The notes under the pieces were generated by a model. That model did not search any database and had not been told where the DNA came from. It saw nothing but the letters and a program-made list of their open reading frames with translations. Shown here one piece after another: positions 15,870 to 25,807 of a stretch of DNA of 64,000 bases; position 1 is the stretch's first letter, and every line of letters begins with the position of its first letter. The translations under genes were made by a program, and so were the position numbers. Source of the stretch: Actinobacillus porcinus (GTDB taxonomy: Bacteria; Pseudomonadota; Gammaproteobacteria; Enterobacterales; Pasteurellaceae); assembly GCF_901764995.1 (NCBI RefSeq), contig NZ_CABFKI010000004.1:1-64000 (forward strand), written 5' to 3'.

Positions 15870-17009
15870 ATGCAGCGATACGACGATTTGTTTTCGGCTC
15901 TTACCGATGTTTCCCGTCGAGATTTTATGAAACTTTGCACCGCAATGGCGGCGACGATGGGTTTGAGTGCCAACGCAAGCGCGGAAATGACCGATGCGCT
16001 AACTAGCCCACAGCGTCCACCTGTAATTTGGATTGGTGCACAAGAATGTACGGGTTGTACGGAGTCTTTATTACGTGCCACTCACCCAACAGTAGAAAAT
16101 CTAGTATTAGATTTAATCTCTTTAGAATATCACGAAGTGCTTTCTGCCGCTTTTGGCGAACAGGCAGAAGAGAATAAGCACAACGCAATGCATAAATACA
16201 AAGGTCAATACATTTTAGTTGTCGATGGTTCAATTCCAGTAAAAGATGATGGTATCTATTGTATGATTGCTGGCAAGCCAGTTTTACAACATATCAAAGA
16301 AGCCGCTAAGGATGCATTAGCAATTATCGCCATTGGTTCTTGTGCTGCTTGGGGCGGAGTACCTTCGGTTGGTGGTAACCCAACTGGTGCGCGTAGTTTA
16401 GCTGAAATTTTACCTGGAATGCCTGTTATCAATATTCCTGGTTGCCCACCAAATCCCCATAACTTCTTGGCAACAGTCGCCTATATCATGACGTATAAAA
16501 AATTACCTGGTATGGATAAATTAAATCGACCACTCTTCGCTTATGATCGCTTAATTCACGAAAACTGTTATCGCCGACCGCACTTTGATGCAGGACGTTT
16601 TGCTCGTGAATATGGTGACTACGGTCATCGCCATGGTTGGTGTTTATATCACCTTGGCTGTAAAGGTCCTGAGACTTACGGTAACTGTTCTGTTCTCGAA
16701 TTTTGTGATGTAGGTGGTAATAACTGGCCGGTGGGAATTGGTCATCCTTGCTATGGCTGTAATGAGAAAGGAATTGGTTTTACTAAAGGTATTTTCCAAC
16801 TCGCTACTGTAGAAAATCCAACACCACGCGTAGATAAACCTAATGTCAATATGACAGAAGGTGGTGGAATTTCTAAAACCGCTGTTGGTTTGCTCGGTGG
16901 TGCGGCGGGTATCCTACTTGGGGTTAGTGTAATGACATTACGTAGTCTAAATACGCAACGTCAGACCCAACAAGTACAGTCAGATACACAAAACAAGACA
17001 CAGGAATAG
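15870..17009 (+). CDS. hybO: HybO, [NiFe]-hydrogenase-2 small subunit, 379 aa
   Basis: Electron-transfer subunit with three Fe-S clusters, exported by the Tat system. The Tat signal is [20 protein letters not shown] (14-33). The proximal cluster motif is [12 protein letters not shown], with later ligands [17 protein letters not shown], HxxC at [17 protein letters not shown] and [10 protein letters not shown]-terminal hydrophobic anchor lies at about 343-362 ([20 protein letters not shown]). It is close to E. coli HybO over its whole length. First gene of hybOABCDE-hypC. Its first ~150 bp are GC-rich like hypF, after which base use becomes AT-rich. Confidence 0.97.
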   Translation: MQRYDDLFSALTDVSRRDFMKLCTAMAATMGLSANASAEMTDALTSPQRPPVIWIGAQECTGCTESLLRATHPTVENLVLDLISLEYHEVLSAAFGEQAEENKHNAMHKYKGQYILVVDGSIPVKDDGIYCMIAGKPVLQHIKEAAKDALAIIAIGSCAAWGGVPSVGGNPTGARSLAEILPGMPVINIPGCPPNPHNFLATVAYIMTYKKLPGMDKLNRPLFAYDRLIHENCYRRPHFDAGRFAREYGDYGHRHGWCLYHLGCKGPETYGNCSVLEFCDVGGNNWPVGIGHPCYGCNEKGIGFTKGIFQLATVENPTPRVDKPNVNMTEGGGISKTAVGLLGGAAGILLGVSVMTLRSLNTQRQTQQVQSDTQNKTQE

Positions 17010-17013
17010 CATT

Positions 17014-18051
17014 ATGGATAGACGTAAATTTCTCAAAGTAGGAATCTGCGGCGGACTCGCTTCAGGGCTTACGCCGATGACGGCGAACGCCTCGGCGGAA
17101 AACCGTCCGCGTATTCCGACTGCGGTGGGCATGCTGTACGACTCTACCCTTTGCGTCGGTTGTCAGGCCTGTGTCGCGGAATGCCAAAATTTAAACAAAA
17201 CGGCGGTTAATCCGCAAGGCGAACAAACTTGGTCAAATAATGACAAATTATCGCCGTTTACCCGCAATATCATTCAGGTATGGTCTGACGGTGAAGGCAA
17301 ATATAAAGATCAAACGCAAAACGGCTATGCCTACATTAAAAAACAATGTATGCACTGTGTGGAACCAAACTGCGTTACAGCTTGCCCTGTTCAAGCACTG
17401 ACAAAAAATCCTAAGACTGGTATTGTGGGTTATGATCCCGATATTTGCACAGGTTGCCGTTATTGTATGGTCGCTTGTCCATTTAATGTGCCCAAATATG
17501 ATTATAACAATCCATTTGGTGAAATTAGCAAATGTGAACTTTGTAATCAGAAAGGCTTGGAGCGTATTGATAAAGGCGAAAATCCAGGTTGTTGCCACGT
17601 TTGCCCAACGGGTGCAATTATTTACGGTAATTACAATGATTTACTCGCTGAGGCTAAACGTCGTTTAACCTTATTACGTGGTACAGACTATAATTATCCA
17701 CGTCAAACTGTAGATAGCAAAGATACCTATAAAGCCAAAGTGCCACTATATTACCAACATATTTATGGTGAAACAGAAGGCGGTGGCACTCAGGTATTAG
17801 TTATCAGCGGTGTACCTCATGAAAATTTAGAATTACCTAAATTAGATGAATTAGCAACTGGAGCAAGAGCAGCAAATGTACAACATACGTTGTACAGAGG
17901 AATGATTTTGCCTTTAGCTGCCTTAGCGGGTTTAACTGCAATGACTTATCGTAGTTTACATGCTGATAAGATTGAAGCAGCTAAAAAAGAATGGAAATTA
18001 GCTCGAGAGCAAATGCGAGCAGAAGAAGAGAAGGAGGATCACCATGGCTAA
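17014..18051 (+). CDS. hybA: HybA, hydrogenase-2 ferredoxin-type subunit, 345 aa
   Basis: Passes electrons from HybO to the membrane protein HybB and the quinone pool. N-terminal Tat signal [18 protein letters not shown]. Sixteen cysteines in ferredoxin motifs: [11 protein letters not shown] (about 47-57), [34 protein letters not shown]…CCHVCP. A C-terminal membrane helix ([16 protein letters not shown]) anchors it. It overlaps hybB by 8 bp. The first ~280 bp have about 60-67% GC, the rest about 37%. Confidence 0.96.
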   Translation: MDRRKFLKVGICGGLASGLTPMTANASAENRPRIPTAVGMLYDSTLCVGCQACVAECQNLNKTAVNPQGEQTWSNNDKLSPFTRNIIQVWSDGEGKYKDQTQNGYAYIKKQCMHCVEPNCVTACPVQALTKNPKTGIVGYDPDICTGCRYCMVACPFNVPKYDYNNPFGEISKCELCNQKGLERIDKGENPGCCHVCPTGAIIYGNYNDLLAEAKRRLTLLRGTDYNYPRQTVDSKDTYKAKVPLYYQHIYGETEGGGTQVLVISGVPHENLELPKLDELATGARAANVQHTLYRGMILPLAALAGLTAMTYRSLHADKIEAAKKEWKLAREQMRAEEEKEDHHG

Positions 18052-19225
18052 AGCACGTCCTCTTGGTGGTCGTTTAATATCAATCCCGATATTAGTATTT
18101 GCACCACTTGCTGTTATCTGTGGTCTATTAATATTACGTCGCTTAGTTTTTGGTATCGGCTCAGTGACGGATCTAAATGGCGGTTATCCGTGGGGGTTAT
18201 GGATCGGTTTTGACCTATTGGTTGGGACTGGATTAGCCTGTGGCGGTTGGGCATTGGCTTGGACAGTCTATATATTTAATAAAGGGAAATACCATCCACT
18301 AGTTCGTCCAGCTTTATTAGCAAGTCTGTTTGGTTATACTTTAGGCGGTCTTTCAATCACCATTGATATGGGTCGCTATTGGCATTTACCGTACTTCTTC
18401 CTACCAGGACAATTCAATACATCATCAGTTTTATTCGAAACTGCCGCTTGTATGACAGTGTATATTGGGGTCGTCACCTTAGAATTTGCACCTGTGATTT
18501 TAGGTTATTTTGGTTTGAAAAAATGGTTCGACAAAGTCAATAAAATTATGTTCTTCTTAGTGGCACTTGGCGCATTGTTACCAATGATGCACCAATCATC
18601 AATGGGTTCTTTGATGATTGTTGCAGGACACAAACTGCACCCAGTGTGGCAAAGCTATGAAATGTTGCCCGTATTCTCTCTGTTTACAGCCTTTATTATG
18701 GGATTTTCCATTGTCATATTTGAGGGGTCATTAGTAAAAGCAGGTTTAGCTGGCAAAGCCCCTGACGAACGTCACTTATTTACTCGCTTAGCGAGAATTG
18801 CTGCTGTTCTAATTGGTTTGTTTGTTTTACTTCGTTTCGGTGAATTGTATTACAACAACAAATTGCATTACATTATGCAAGGTGATTTCTATTCAGTAAT
18901 GTTCTGGTTGGAAGTGGGTATTCTGTCTTTACCAACATTTACTTTATTTTTCGGACGTAAATTCTATGACAGTCGTTGGTTATTCGTATCCGCACTTTGT
19001 ATGATTGGTGGTTCCGCATTATGGCGGCTAAATTATTCTATTGTTATGTTCGAGCCAGGTATGGGATATGATTATTTCCCATCAGCAGAAGAACTATTAA
19101 TTTCCATTGGTTTTATTTCTATTGAAATTTGCGCTTATATTTTCATTGTTCGCTTGTTCCCGGTATTACCGGTATTTAAAGAAGTACAAGAAGAGAACAA
19201 CATACAACACGGAGTGAAAGCATGA
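18044..19225 (+). CDS. hybB: HybB, hydrogenase-2 integral membrane subunit, 393 aa
   Basis: NrfD/PsrC-family quinone-reactive membrane protein. About ten hydrophobic segments are visible, starting at residues 12-30 ([20 protein letters not shown]) and including [19 protein letters not shown] and the helix around [17 protein letters not shown], whose His is typical of the family. It has no cofactor motif. It overlaps hybA at the start, and its TGA overlaps the hybC ATG (ATGA), so translation is coupled along the operon. Confidence 0.95.
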   Translation: MAKARPLGGRLISIPILVFAPLAVICGLLILRRLVFGIGSVTDLNGGYPWGLWIGFDLLVGTGLACGGWALAWTVYIFNKGKYHPLVRPALLASLFGYTLGGLSITIDMGRYWHLPYFFLPGQFNTSSVLFETAACMTVYIGVVTLEFAPVILGYFGLKKWFDKVNKIMFFLVALGALLPMMHQSSMGSLMIVAGHKLHPVWQSYEMLPVFSLFTAFIMGFSIVIFEGSLVKAGLAGKAPDERHLFTRLARIAAVLIGLFVLLRFGELYYNNKLHYIMQGDFYSVMFWLEVGILSLPTFTLFFGRKFYDSRWLFVSALCMIGGSALWRLNYSIVMFEPGMGYDYFPSAEELLISIGFISIEICAYIFIVRLFPVLPVFKEVQEENNIQHGVKA

Positions 19226-20931
19226 CAAACAAACAACGTATTACTATCGACCCGATTACCCGCATTGAAGGGCATTTACGTATCGATTGCGAGATTGAAG
19301 ACGGCAAAGTAACAAACGCTTGGTCATCTGGCACAATGTGGCGCGGTATGGAAAATATCGTACAAGGTAGCGACCCTCGTGATGCCTGGATGATTATGCA
19401 ACGGATTTGTGGCGTGTGTACGACAGTACATGCCATCGCAAGCGTCCGAGCGGTGGAAGACGCAATAGGCGCCAAAGTGCCGCTGAACGCACAATATATC
19501 CGCAATATGATTCTGGCGGCGCATTCCATGCATGACCATATTGTACATTTCTATCAGCTTTCCGCGATGGACTGGGTGGACATTACTTCCGCCTTGGAAG
19601 CGGATCCGGAAAAAGCCGCAGAAATGTTAAAAGGCGTTTCTACTTGGTCGCTCAACAGCGCAAACGAATTCCGCAACGTGCAAAACAAATTGAAAGCCTT
19701 GGTTGCCAGCGGACAATTGGGCATTTTTGCCAACGGTTATTTCGGTCATCCGGCAATGAAACTACCGCCTGAAGTCAATTTAATCGCGGTCGCCCACTAT
19801 TTACAGGCATTGGAATGTCAGCGTGATGCCAACCGCGTGGTTGCGTTGCTCGGCAGTAAAACGCCGCATATTCAAAATTTAGCCATCGGCGGCGTTGCTA
19901 ACCCGATTAATTTGGATTCCCAAGCCGTGCTGAATTTAGAACGTTTAATGTTCGTAAAAAGCTGCATTGATAAATTGAACGATTTCGTCAATCAGGTCTA
20001 TAAAGTAGATACTGCCGTTATCGCCGCCTATTATCCGGAATGGCTGCAGCTAGGAAAAACGTCACGTAATTATTTATCCGTACCTGAATACCCATTGAAT
20101 GAAGATAATAGCGAATTTGTTTTATCTGGTGGCTATATTGAAAATGGAGATCTTTCTACTTTCCGTAATATCGCACATCATAAAGATGACTTTTTACGCA
20201 AAGGCATCAAAGAAAGTGGCAAACATGCTTGGTATGAAGACGATGAAGCTCTTGAACCTTGGGCTGGTTTAACCCGTCCGAAATATACCGGATGGCAAGA
20301 AGATGGGAAATATTCTTGGGTAAAAGCCCCTTCTTTCTACGGCAAAGTAGTAGAAGTGGGTCCATTAGCTTATCTCATGTGTGCATTGGCAAGTAAAGAT
20401 AAATTGACATTGAAACATTTCAATGAAGTAGGCGGCTTATACCAAACCTTAACTGGCAAAGCGTTGAGTGTGGATGACTTACATTCTACTTTAGGACGTA
20501 TTATCGGACGGACTGTACATTGTTGCGTATTAAACGATATTCTCGTCCAACAATGGCAATTGTTAATTGATAATATTGGACGAGGCGATACAGTTGCTTA
20601 CTTAAAGGCGGATATTCCATCACAAGGTGAATTCAAAGGAGTCAGTTTCAGTGAAGTTCCACGCGGTATGTTATCGCACTGGGTAGTAATTAAAGACGGA
20701 AAAATTGCTAATTACCAAGCCGTTGTGCCATCCACTTGGAACTCTGGTCCACGTAACCAAGACGATGCATTAGGTCCTTATGAACTTTCATTAATCGGTA
20801 CACCAGTTGCTGATCCTAAAAAACCATTGGAAGTTGTCCGCACTATTCACTCATTTGACCCTTGTATGTCTTGTGCGGTACATGTCATCAACACAGAAAC
20901 TAATGAAGTGACTGAAGTGAAGGTATTATAA
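19222..20931 (+). CDS. hybC: HybC, [NiFe]-hydrogenase-2 large subunit, 569 aa
   Basis: Catalytic subunit carrying the Ni-Fe centre. N-terminal ligand motif RICGVCTTVH (about residues 58-67) and C-terminal DPCMSCAVH. Processing after that His would remove the last 15 residues (VINTETNEVTEVKVL) once nickel is in place; HybD is the matching protease. The 5' ~820 bp are GC-rich (58% in a 60-bp sample) and the 3' half is AT-rich (37%), with the change near 20040, inside one gene and without any break in the protein. Confidence 0.97.
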   Translation: MTNKQRITIDPITRIEGHLRIDCEIEDGKVTNAWSSGTMWRGMENIVQGSDPRDAWMIMQRICGVCTTVHAIASVRAVEDAIGAKVPLNAQYIRNMILAAHSMHDHIVHFYQLSAMDWVDITSALEADPEKAAEMLKGVSTWSLNSANEFRNVQNKLKALVASGQLGIFANGYFGHPAMKLPPEVNLIAVAHYLQALECQRDANRVVALLGSKTPHIQNLAIGGVANPINLDSQAVLNLERLMFVKSCIDKLNDFVNQVYKVDTAVIAAYYPEWLQLGKTSRNYLSVPEYPLNEDNSEFVLSGGYIENGDLSTFRNIAHHKDDFLRKGIKESGKHAWYEDDEALEPWAGLTRPKYTGWQEDGKYSWVKAPSFYGKVVEVGPLAYLMCALASKDKLTLKHFNEVGGLYQTLTGKALSVDDLHSTLGRIIGRTVHCCVLNDILVQQWQLLIDNIGRGDTVAYLKADIPSQGEFKGVSFSEVPRGMLSHWVVIKDGKIANYQAVVPSTWNSGPRNQDDALGPYELSLIGTPVADPKKPLEVVRTIHSFDPCMSCAVHVINTETNEVTEVKVL

Positions 20932-21428
20932 TGAAGCCATTGATCTTAGGTGTTGGCAACATTTTATTGAGTGATGAAGGCATTGGTGTGCGTGTAGCGC
21001 AAGAATTGGAAAAACACCCAAATTTTGCACCGCACTTTGATGTTATTGATGGCGGCACTTGCGGTATGGAGTTATTGGATTCTATTGCTCATTGTAGCCA
21101 TCTGATTATCATTGATGCTGTACTTGCGAATAAAGCGGCTGGGGAAATTATTGTTCTGTATGACGAACAAATTCCTACCTTTTTTTCGCGAAAGATTTCA
21201 CCACACCAACTGGGTATTTGTGATGTGTTATCTGCATTAAAATTAACTGACGAACTCCCTAAACACGTCTGTTTAATTGGTGTTCAGCCTGAATCTTTAG
21301 AACCAGGGATCGGTTTGAGTGATAAAATTCAAGCCGTTTTTCCTACTATTTTTGCGAACTTAGCACAACAGCTAAGTAATTATGGTTTTACGGATCCTGC
21401 TATGTTAAAGGAATTGCAAGATGTATAG
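20931..21428 (+). CDS. hybD: HybD, hydrogenase-2 maturation endopeptidase, 165 aa
   Basis: Nickel-dependent protease that trims the HybC C-terminus. Family motifs: GVGNILLSDEGIGVRV (7-22) with the conserved metal-binding Glu of DEG, DGGTCGMELL (about 41-50, metal Asp near 38-41) and SPHQLGICD with the third ligand His. It overlaps the hybC stop by one base and overlaps hybE by 8 bp. AT-rich like the end of hybC. Confidence 0.95.
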   Translation: MKPLILGVGNILLSDEGIGVRVAQELEKHPNFAPHFDVIDGGTCGMELLDSIAHCSHLIIIDAVLANKAAGEIIVLYDEQIPTFFSRKISPHQLGICDVLSALKLTDELPKHVCLIGVQPESLEPGIGLSDKIQAVFPTIFANLAQQLSNYGFTDPAMLKELQDV

Positions 21429-21927
21429 ATATCCGGAAACAGAGTCAGAAAAAAACGCACTTTCTGTTATATCGGGTTTCATTGATAATCCGAGCGAATT
21501 ATTCCGCTCGGAAATGGAAAAAATTGCCGAAAATATGCGCGACCTGCCCTTTTATCGTCACGATATTCCCTGTTTCACTCCGAACTTTGTGCTATTTGAA
21601 GGACAATGGATCGGCACCGTGCTGACGCCTTGGATGATGAGTATCGTCGTCCTGCCCGGTCCGCAACAACAGTGGGAAGAACGAGCGATCGGCGATAAAC
21701 TGGGCTTGCAATTACCTTATAAAACTATTACGTTTACGGTGAGCGGTGTGGAATCCGTACCGCAATATTTAAGCAGTTCCCTACTCTCGCCGCTCGATCC
21801 TAATTTGACGGCGGAGCAAGCGATTCAGCTGACAAAAGATTGCTTAACGATGTTGTTATCCCTGCCGGTGCAACAACAAGCGCCGGATTTGAATAAACGC
21901 AACATTCTTCGTGCTATGCTTAAATAG
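21421..21927 (+). CDS. hybE: HybE, hydrogenase-2 Tat chaperone, 168 aa
   Basis: Chaperone that holds the HybO precursor until HybC is assembled, so only the complete dimer is exported. Recognised by its place in the operon and by the family block PCFTPNFVLFEGQWIGTVLTPWMM and VVLPGP. Base composition jumps back to about 60% GC here, against about 38% in hybD. The start overlaps hybD by 8 bp. Confidence 0.9.
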   Translation: MYRYPETESEKNALSVISGFIDNPSELFRSEMEKIAENMRDLPFYRHDIPCFTPNFVLFEGQWIGTVLTPWMMSIVVLPGPQQQWEERAIGDKLGLQLPYKTITFTVSGVESVPQYLSSSLLSPLDPNLTAEQAIQLTKDCLTMLLSLPVQQQAPDLNKRNILRAMLK

Positions 21928-21958
21928 CGGTGGTCAGTAATAAAAACAGGAAATTATT

Positions 21959-22246
21959 ATGTGTTTGGGTGTACCGGGAAAAATCGTTAAAGTCGGTCAA
22001 AGCGGCTTAGAGCCTGCCACTATTGATGTCTGCGGCATACAGCGTGAAGTCAATATTGCGTTGGTTTGCGAGCAGGATCCGCAGGAATTACTCGGCAAAT
22101 GGGTGTTAGTGCATGTGGGATTTGCGATGAGCATTATGGATGAAGAAGAAGCTAAAAACACCTTAGATGCGTTATTGGCAATCAGCCAACTGGATCACGA
22201 AGTAAGTGATTTTGAAGGCTTGCGCCAAACTAACGCAACGGCGTAA
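21959..22246 (+). CDS. hypC: HypC/HybG-family maturation chaperone, 95 aa
   Basis: Carries the Fe(CN)2CO unit between HypD and the large-subunit precursor. Starts with MCLGVPGKI, where the Cys after the initiator Met is the essential ligand, and ends with an acidic helix, as in the family. It is the only HypC-type protein in the window, so it probably serves this hydrogenase in the HybG role. Last gene of the hyb operon. Its 3' end overlaps the convergent nimR by 17 bp. Confidence 0.94.
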   Translation: MCLGVPGKIVKVGQSGLEPATIDVCGIQREVNIALVCEQDPQELLGKWVLVHVGFAMSIMDEEEAKNTLDALLAISQLDHEVSDFEGLRQTNATA

Positions 22247-22643
22247 TCTTTAATCCCTGATGTTTCAATAACATCTGCATCAAGCCGTCTTTTTGATCGC
22301 TTTGTTGATATTCCCTCTTTAATTTAATTAAACGCATCCGCAAATGATCCAATTCGTGGATGCGTTTTGCTATCTCTTTGATATGTCTATCCAACAATGC
22401 GTTCACTTCTTCCGACGGCGAAACCGCGGAGCGTTCTAAATTAAGTAATTGTTTGATTTCTTCCAACGACATATCCAGTGTCCGACAATAACGGATAAAA
22501 CTCAAACATTCCAAATGTTCCGTGTTATAGCAACGAAAATTATTTGTTCCCCGTTCCACCGGCGGCAGCATACCCTGTTGTTCGTAAAAGCGAATGGTTT
22601 CTACCGTACAACCAAGCGCTTCGGCAAGTTGTCCTATTTTCAT
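22230..22643 (-). CDS. nimR: NimR, MerR-family nickel-import regulator, 137 aa
   Basis: MerR-type activator. Winged helix at 1-70 ([28 protein letters not shown]…[20 protein letters not shown]), then a coiled-coil dimer helix (about 80-118). The Cys pairs of CadR/PbrR relatives (ENCGEVN, DCG) are replaced by SPSEEVN and KDG, so it is not a cadmium or lead sensor. Divergence from nikKLMQO matches the H. influenzae nickel regulator NimR. The shared promoter has the stretched spacer expected of MerR control. Confidence 0.85.
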   Translation of the reverse strand: MKIGQLAEALGCTVETIRFYEQQGMLPPVERGTNNFRCYNTEHLECLSFIRYCRTLDMSLEEIKQLLNLERSAVSPSEEVNALLDRHIKEIAKRIHELDHLRMRLIKLKREYQQSDQKDGLMQMLLKHQGLKITPLR

Positions 22644-22674
22644 TGATCTATCTCACAATTTTAACTTTTTTTAC

Positions 22675-22705
22675 TTGAGTCTGAAGTTACTTCATAGTTT
22701 ATCAT
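22675..22705 (+). promoter_or_regulatory. nikK promoter with MerR-type 19-bp spacer and dyad
   Basis: -35 TTGAGT (22675-22680) and -10 TATCAT (22700-22705) are separated by 19 bp, longer than the usual 17. The spacer carries the dyad TGAAGT-t-ACTTCA (22682-22694). This is the layout of MerR-family promoters, where the regulator untwists an over-long spacer. NimR is the obvious ligand. Confidence 0.75.
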
Positions 22706-22750
22706 TTTAGCATATTAATAGCACTGTATTCATTCACAAAAAGAGACATT

Positions 22751-23440
22751 ATGAAAACTATGCCAAAACTGACCGCACTTTTAACCGCCGTTTTCGCTTT
22801 TCCTGCCGTCGCACATAATGTGTGGCTGGAGAAAACCGCGAACGGTACGGAGTATGTTGTCAAGTTCGGACATAAAGAAACCGAAACCTATGCGGAACAC
22901 AAACTGACTAAAGTTACCGCCGTCTTAAAGGATGACCGTCAACAACCTCTCAAAACTGTTTTTAATAACGGCGAAGCCTATATTAATTTACCGACCGACA
23001 CCGGCTTGGTACTGATCGATTTTAATAACGGCACATGGTGTAAAATGCCGAACGGCAAATACGTTGAAGGCTCGAAAACGAATACAACCAATGCGGTAAC
23101 TTGTCTTGCTGCACAAAAAATAGGCAAGGTGGTTATTAAAGTCGACGACAATCTGCTTAAAAGCCGACATGAGCGCTATGAACTTATCCCGCAAAGTCTG
23201 CCTGAAGCGGGTAAACCGTTGGCGATATTGGCATTGAAAAACGGCAAACCGGTGCAGGGAATCGGTGTCGGTGAAGGAGAAGACGCACCTTTGCAACAAA
23301 CCAATGAACAAGGCATTGCCTATTATACGCCTAAGGCGGGATTGAATAAGGTGTGGGCGGAATTTACTGAAGATACGCCGAATAATCCGGACTATCATTC
23401 CGTCAGTATCGAATACTTATTAACTTTTGAACTGAAATAA
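22751..23440 (+). CDS. nikK: NikK, periplasmic component of the nickel ECF importer, 229 aa
   Basis: DUF4198-family protein with a Sec signal peptide (MPKLTALLTAVFAFPAVAHN). The mature protein would begin with HNVWLEK; an N-terminal His of this kind is proposed to bind nickel in the family. First gene of nikKLMQO; nikL starts 2 bp after its stop. It carries an uptake signal near the 5' end (22771-22779). The function is from the known H. influenzae nikKLMQO set and the divergent nimR. Confidence 0.88.
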   Translation: MKTMPKLTALLTAVFAFPAVAHNVWLEKTANGTEYVVKFGHKETETYAEHKLTKVTAVLKDDRQQPLKTVFNNGEAYINLPTDTGLVLIDFNNGTWCKMPNGKYVEGSKTNTTNAVTCLAAQKIGKVVIKVDDNLLKSRHERYELIPQSLPEAGKPLAILALKNGKPVQGIGVGEGEDAPLQQTNEQGIAYYTPKAGLNKVWAEFTEDTPNNPDYHSVSIEYLLTFELK

Positions 23441-23442
23441 GC

Positions 23443-23913
23443 ATGAAAAAACGGATACTTATGCTGTGTACGCTGTTGCCGCTTTATGCGTCTGCGCACA
23501 ACCTGCATTTAGTGGCGCAGCAACAAGGCGTGCAATTACAGGGCGATGCCTATTATTCGGATATGAAACCCGCCGTCGAACATTATGTCGGCGTGTTCAA
23601 GCACAACGACCGCGAAAATCCGATCATGGAAAGCATGACCGATAAAAACGGACATATCGCCCTGACCGTGCCTTCCGCCGATAAACACATTTTAGTGGTG
23701 GAAGGGGCGGAAGGGCATAAAGTATCACTGGAAGTACCGCACATTACCATAGCCGACAACAATTCAGTCAGCCAAAGCGAATTTCAACAGTTGCGCAAAG
23801 ACATTGCGCAATTACAAGACAAAATGTATTGGCGCGATATTTTAGGCGGCATCGGTTATATTTTCGGAATTTTCGGCGCCGTTGTTTTATGGCGGCAGCG
23901 AAATAAAAACTAG
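23443..23913 (+). CDS. nikL: NikL, nickel importer accessory membrane protein, 156 aa
   Basis: Signal peptide (KKRILMLCTLLPLYASAHN) with the mature N-terminus again starting HN, a periplasmic beta-type domain, a coiled segment (EFQQLRKDIAQLQDKMYW) and a C-terminal membrane helix (ILGGIGYIFGIFGAVVLW) with positive residues after it. This is the layout of NikL/CbiL-like subunits that hold the periplasmic part to the transporter. Two bases after nikK and 12 before nikM. Confidence 0.85.
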   Translation: MKKRILMLCTLLPLYASAHNLHLVAQQQGVQLQGDAYYSDMKPAVEHYVGVFKHNDRENPIMESMTDKNGHIALTVPSADKHILVVEGAEGHKVSLEVPHITIADNNSVSQSEFQQLRKDIAQLQDKMYWRDILGGIGYIFGIFGAVVLWRQRNKN

Positions 23914-23925
23914 TACGGATTAAAT

Positions 23926-24552
23926 ATGCATTTATCAGAAGGTATTTTACATCTTCCCACTTTAATCGGTTGCAGCGCCGTTGCCACAGCAGCCGTGGCA
24001 TTCGGTATCAAACGGTTGGACGAACGCACAATACCGCTCAACGCATTGTTCGCCGCCGCTTTTTTTGTGGCTGGCACCATTCACATTCCGCTCGGTCTTG
24101 GCAGCGTACATTTAATTCTTAACGGCATGGCGGGGGTATTCCTCGGTTGGACGGTGTTTCCTGCATTTTTGATCGCCTTATTGCTGCAAACGGTTTTCTT
24201 CTCTTTCGGCGGTTTTGCCGTGTTAGGCGCCAATTTGTGCATTATGGGCTTTTCCGCATTGGCAGCACATTATTTATTCCGCCCGCTATTTTCTCCCGTC
24301 GTCTCGCGCACTAAGCTGATTTGCGCAGGAATCGGCAGTGCCATCGTCGGTGTCGGTGGTGCATTATGTATTGCTGCCTTCTTGCTGTTTTTAGACGGCG
24401 GTCGACAATATGCGGAATTAATCTATTTGTTATTTATCAGTCATTTGCCCGTTATGTTCGTGGATTCGATAATCAGTTGCGGCGTGATTTTATTGTTCAC
24501 GCAAATGCAACCGAGCGCATTGAATTTCACCGCTAAAGAGGCGGATTCATGA
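23926..24552 (+). CDS. nikM: NikM, substrate-specific ECF component for nickel (CbiM-like), 208 aa
   Basis: The N-terminus MHLSEGIL is the CbiM/NikM hallmark: a His close to the start that threads into the membrane to hold the metal. Six to seven hydrophobic segments follow, with GSVHLILNGMAGVFLG, the conserved central block containing a second His ligand. Its TGA overlaps the nikQ ATG. CbiM homologues carry cobalt, but the hydrogenase context and nimR argue for nickel. Confidence 0.93.
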   Translation: MHLSEGILHLPTLIGCSAVATAAVAFGIKRLDERTIPLNALFAAAFFVAGTIHIPLGLGSVHLILNGMAGVFLGWTVFPAFLIALLLQTVFFSFGGFAVLGANLCIMGFSALAAHYLFRPLFSPVVSRTKLICAGIGSAIVGVGGALCIAAFLLFLDGGRQYAELIYLLFISHLPVMFVDSIISCGVILLFTQMQPSALNFTAKEADS

Positions 24553-25172
24553 GCATCGCGTTACGTTTCTCACTGGCGGTTTTCAGCGCTTTCGCACTCA
24601 GCGCCGTCGAAAATGTAAAAATCTTGACCGCACTTTTTATCTTTATCCTATTGTTTTTTCTAGGCTTATATTTTCGTCACCGACAGTTGCAACAGGCAAT
24701 TAGGTTTTTACTGATATTCAATATTTTTACATTCTTTATTTGGCTCACCCTGCCTTGGAAATGGCAGGACGGTTGGCATTATTCTGCCGAAGGTCAGCAA
24801 CTGGCATTGCTGCTCAGTTTGAAAATGAACCTGATCACCCTCTGTATTCGTTTATTATTACACCGCTTTAACGAACTGGATTTATTGACGCTGCTTCAGC
24901 ATCCGTTTGTTCCGCCTAAATTTGTCCGTTTAGCCCTGCTCAGCGTTCGTTACATAAAAATCTTCGCCGAAACCGACCGCACTTTATCTACCGCCATGCG
25001 CGCCAGAGGCTTTCGCGCCGGTTTCAACCGTCGCACCTTTTACGTCACGGCACAACGGGTGGCGTTATTATTGATTCATGCAATGAATAAAGCGGAAATC
25101 GTCGATATGGCATTACGCGCCCGCGGGGTAAATTATCAAAAGATCAATGTGCATAAGGAACATCAAGGATGA
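24549..25172 (+). CDS. nikQ: NikQ, ECF transporter T component, 207 aa
   Basis: CbiQ-like transmembrane coupling protein. Four to five membrane helices are visible, then two cytoplasmic coupling helices with the family Ala-Arg-Gly signatures: STAMRARGFRAGF (about 142-154) and DMALRARGVNYQ (about 190-201). The gene overlaps nikM and nikO by 4 bp each, so the three are translationally coupled. Confidence 0.92.
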   Translation: MSIALRFSLAVFSAFALSAVENVKILTALFIFILLFFLGLYFRHRQLQQAIRFLLIFNIFTFFIWLTLPWKWQDGWHYSAEGQQLALLLSLKMNLITLCIRLLLHRFNELDLLTLLQHPFVPPKFVRLALLSVRYIKIFAETDRTLSTAMRARGFRAGFNRRTFYVTAQRVALLLIHAMNKAEIVDMALRARGVNYQKINVHKEHQG

Positions 25173-25807
25173 TTAACGTTCAAAACTTAACCGTTATCCG
25201 TCATCAACGCTCGGTATTAGACCGCTTCAATTTGCAACTAAATCCGCAACAACGCCTTGTGTTGCACGGTTCCGTCGGCTGCGGTAAAACAACCTTGCTG
25301 CACACTTTATTAGGCTTTTTACCCTTCAGCGGAGAAATTAAACTATTCGGGCAAACTTGTCGACATGAAAAAGATTTTGTTCCTTTCCGCGGCAAAATCG
25401 GGCTTCTGTTTCAACATCCCGACGACCAATTATTCGGTCCGAAAGTGATCGACGATGTGGCGTTCGGCCCGTTAAATCAAGGGTACAGTAAAGAACAGGC
25501 GTATGAATTGGCACACCGACAATTAGAAAAGTTAGAGATTTCTCATTTGGCGGAACGTGCAGTCAATCATCTGTCGGGCGGCGAAAAAAACTTCACCGCA
25601 CTGGCGGGCGTATTAGCAATGCAACCGCAGGTTTTATTATTGGACGAACCAACCAACGGCTTGGATCCGAAAACGGTAAAAAAACTGACCGCACTTTTAG
25701 CGGAACTGCCGTTAACGATGATTATCGCCTCCCATCATCTTGAGTTTTCCGCCCGTATTGCCACCGATATATTGGATTTTGACGCTATTTCACCGCCATC
25801 TCTTTAA
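25169..25807 (+). CDS. nikO: NikO, ECF transporter ATPase, 212 aa
   Basis: ABC ATPase that powers nickel import. Walker A GSVGCGKTTLL (34-44), Q-loop LLFQHPDDQLFGP (88-100), signature LSGGEKN (131-137), Walker B VLLLDEPTNGLDP (150-162) and switch H in IIASHHLEF. At 212 residues it lacks the longer C-terminal part of some CbiO proteins. Its 3' end overlaps the convergent hypA by 23 bp. Confidence 0.94.
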   Translation: MINVQNLTVIRHQRSVLDRFNLQLNPQQRLVLHGSVGCGKTTLLHTLLGFLPFSGEIKLFGQTCRHEKDFVPFRGKIGLLFQHPDDQLFGPKVIDDVAFGPLNQGYSKEQAYELAHRQLEKLEISHLAERAVNHLSGGEKNFTALAGVLAMQPQVLLLDEPTNGLDPKTVKKLTALLAELPLTMIIASHHLEFSARIATDILDFDAISPPSL

